Both the position numbers and the translations under genes were made by a program. A stretch of 64,000 bases of DNA from Rubrolithibacter danxiaensis (lineage in GTDB: Bacteria > Bacteroidota > Bacteroidia > Sphingobacteriales > Sphingobacteriaceae): the NCBI RefSeq assembly GCF_047272945.1, contig NZ_JBKOPS010000009.1, positions 114,774 through 178,773 of the forward strand, written 5' to 3'. Positions 63,361-64,000 of the stretch are shown here, in pieces (the stretch's first letter is position 1; the number at the start of each line of letters is the position of its first letter). The notes under the pieces are model-generated. The model was not told the DNA's origin, did no database searches, and worked only from the letters and a program-made list of their open reading frames with translations.

Positions 63361-63798
63361 ATGAAGAAATTTTTATTTATGGTGTTTTTATTCGTTGCCT
63401 TTAATTGTTCAGCACAACAATACAAAGTGGTAACGGTGGTCGAATCTATTATCCCTATGGGAGTAGGTCGTTCGAGAATTATTGAGAATAAAACAAATGT
63501 AAATGTCTCTGATTTTACGACGAACCGTACAGATGGCAAAGAGAGCAAGCAGGGTGACATAAAACGGGGCGATGCAAAAGTGGAAGAATTTGCAGAAACG
63601 AAACTTTTGAATTTTTTTAGTATTGCCGGAATTAACTTTCAGAACATAGCTTCGAATGACGCAATTATAACTTCGAAAATGAATGAGCTGGCAAAAGAAG
63701 GCTGGAAACTTGCCTTTGTAACCAGCGGTGTAGAAAGCAATGCCGGTAAAGACGATGGGGAAGGAATTTTTATAACCCGGCTAATTTTTACAAAGTAA
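63361..63798 (+). CDS. Small exported hypothetical protein
   Basis: 145 residues with a clear signal peptide (ends FNCSAQQ, about 20). The mature part is charged with no recognisable motif; the C-terminal ANEL-type stretch KMNELAKEGWKLAFVTSG resembles a DUF4177-like fold, which is only a suggestion. Its 3' end is 35 nt from an IS3 terminus. Confidence 0.6.
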   Translation: MKKFLFMVFLFVAFNCSAQQYKVVTVVESIIPMGVGRSRIIENKTNVNVSDFTTNRTDGKESKQGDIKRGDAKVEEFAETKLLNFFSIAGINFQNIASNDAIITSKMNELAKEGWKLAFVTSGVESNAGKDDGEGIFITRLIFTK

Positions 63799-63833
63799 TA
63801 TCTACAGCTGCCCTAAAAAAAGCGGGTGAAACA

Positions 63834-64000
63834 TGGACTGCCCCCAAAAGTTTGGACGAATTTAGTTATTAGATTTGTAATAATGAGCTCGATATTCCAT
63901 CGGGCTCATTCCATTTAAATTCAGTTTTATTCGCTTTTTATTGTAGTAACAGATATAGTCTTTTATATCCTTTTTCAACTGATCTGTCGATCCGTATTCG
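63834..64000 (-). mobile_element. IS3-family insertion sequence, right-truncated by window edge
   Basis: Starts at 63834 with TGGACTGCCCCCAAAAGTTT, an IS3/IS150-like terminal sequence, and encodes the end of a transposase on the minus strand. Only one end is inside the window; the other inverted repeat and target duplication are not visible. Confidence 0.8.
63862..64000 (-). CDS. IS3-family transposase, C-terminal fragment
   Basis: Open from the right edge to TAA. The visible 45 residues read EYGSTDQLKKDIKDYICYYN, then KKRIKLNLNGMSPMEYR, the typical DDE-integrase C-terminus of IS3 transposases (YYN..R......SP.EYR). The catalytic DDE residues lie outside the window, so activity cannot be judged. 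Confidence 0.85.
   Translation of the reverse strand, partial: EYGSTDQLKKDIKDYICYYNKKRIKLNLNGMSPMEYRAHYYKSNN

Noticed and set aside
1..64000. CRISPR array, prophage or defence island
   Set aside because: No repeat-spacer pattern, phage structural genes or known defence genes were seen; the heptamer arrays have no spacers.

Overview
The window looks like a stretch of a Bacteroidota chromosome, probably from the Sphingobacteriales/Chitinophagales/Cytophagales side; I cannot resolve the genus. The DNA is AT-rich, Shine-Dalgarno sequences are mostly absent, and the few promoters I can propose fit the Bacteroidota pattern (TTTG, then TAnnTTTG). Several families are typical of this phylum: IPExxxVDY protein, DUF4175 protein, DUF3857/transglutaminase proteins, a B12-dependent ribonucleotide reductase, and an Ig-like (Big_5) lipoprotein. 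The content is mostly core housekeeping. There is no CRISPR array, prophage or defence island. The only mobile element is the end of an IS3-family element at the right edge.

Layout. 1-9.6 kb: partial gene, M28 peptidase lipoprotein, two adjacent DUF3857/transglutaminase proteins (one with its catalytic Cys and His replaced), a membrane protein, a GH1-like glycosidase with an SDR, a TonB-C-like protein and an M23 peptidase. 9.6-14.3 kb: rbfA, hflX and a trpEGC cluster preceded by a complete transcription attenuator (leader peptide with three consecutive Trp codons, then an intrinsic terminator). 14.3-18.5 kb: cytochrome-b-like membrane protein, an unusual 119-nt tRNA-like gene, an Lrp/AsnC regulator, pdhB and two lipoproteins. 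18.5-31.5 kb: a decayed nucleotidyltransferase pair, a UvrD-type helicase-nuclease, a GH3 enzyme, a Thr/Gly-repeat lipoprotein, a TPR protein, nrdJ, pyk and the IPExxxVDY gene. 31.6-38.7 kb, mostly plus strand: acpP-fabF-(double thioredoxin)-rnc, then yicC-gmk-nadD-miaE. 38.8-46.3 kb: YugP-type peptidase, rmuC, a VapBC-like pair with a frameshifted PIN toxin, thiL, divergent nadA and nadB, and a gamma-carbonic anhydrase. 46.3-60.6 kb, mostly minus strand: Big_5 lipoprotein, mnmG with two parS-like sites at its 5' end, ABC-F protein, NAD(P)-binding oxidoreductase, pirin, ybeY, RsbW-like kinase, DUF4175 protein and the sulfate-assimilation genes cysH-cysD-cysN. 60.6-64 kb: a 39-codon Lys-rich gene, a PAS histidine kinase, sodC, a small secreted protein and the IS3 end.

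How the parts work together. trpEGC makes the first Trp intermediates, with translation of the leader peptide probably sensing charged Trp-tRNA. nadB, nadA and nadD cover three NAD biosynthesis steps. cysD/cysN activate sulfate to APS, and the Fe-S-type CysH probably reduces APS directly. acpP/fabF serve fatty-acid elongation. The parS pair suggests the window lies in the origin-proximal part of the chromosome, though no parAB or dnaA gene is present and I could not compute GC skew.

I did not find a clearly new multi-gene system. The signals most worth a second look are the trp attenuator, the 119-nt tRNA-like gene, the parS pair, and a family of 7-bp repeat arrays in intergenic spacers.
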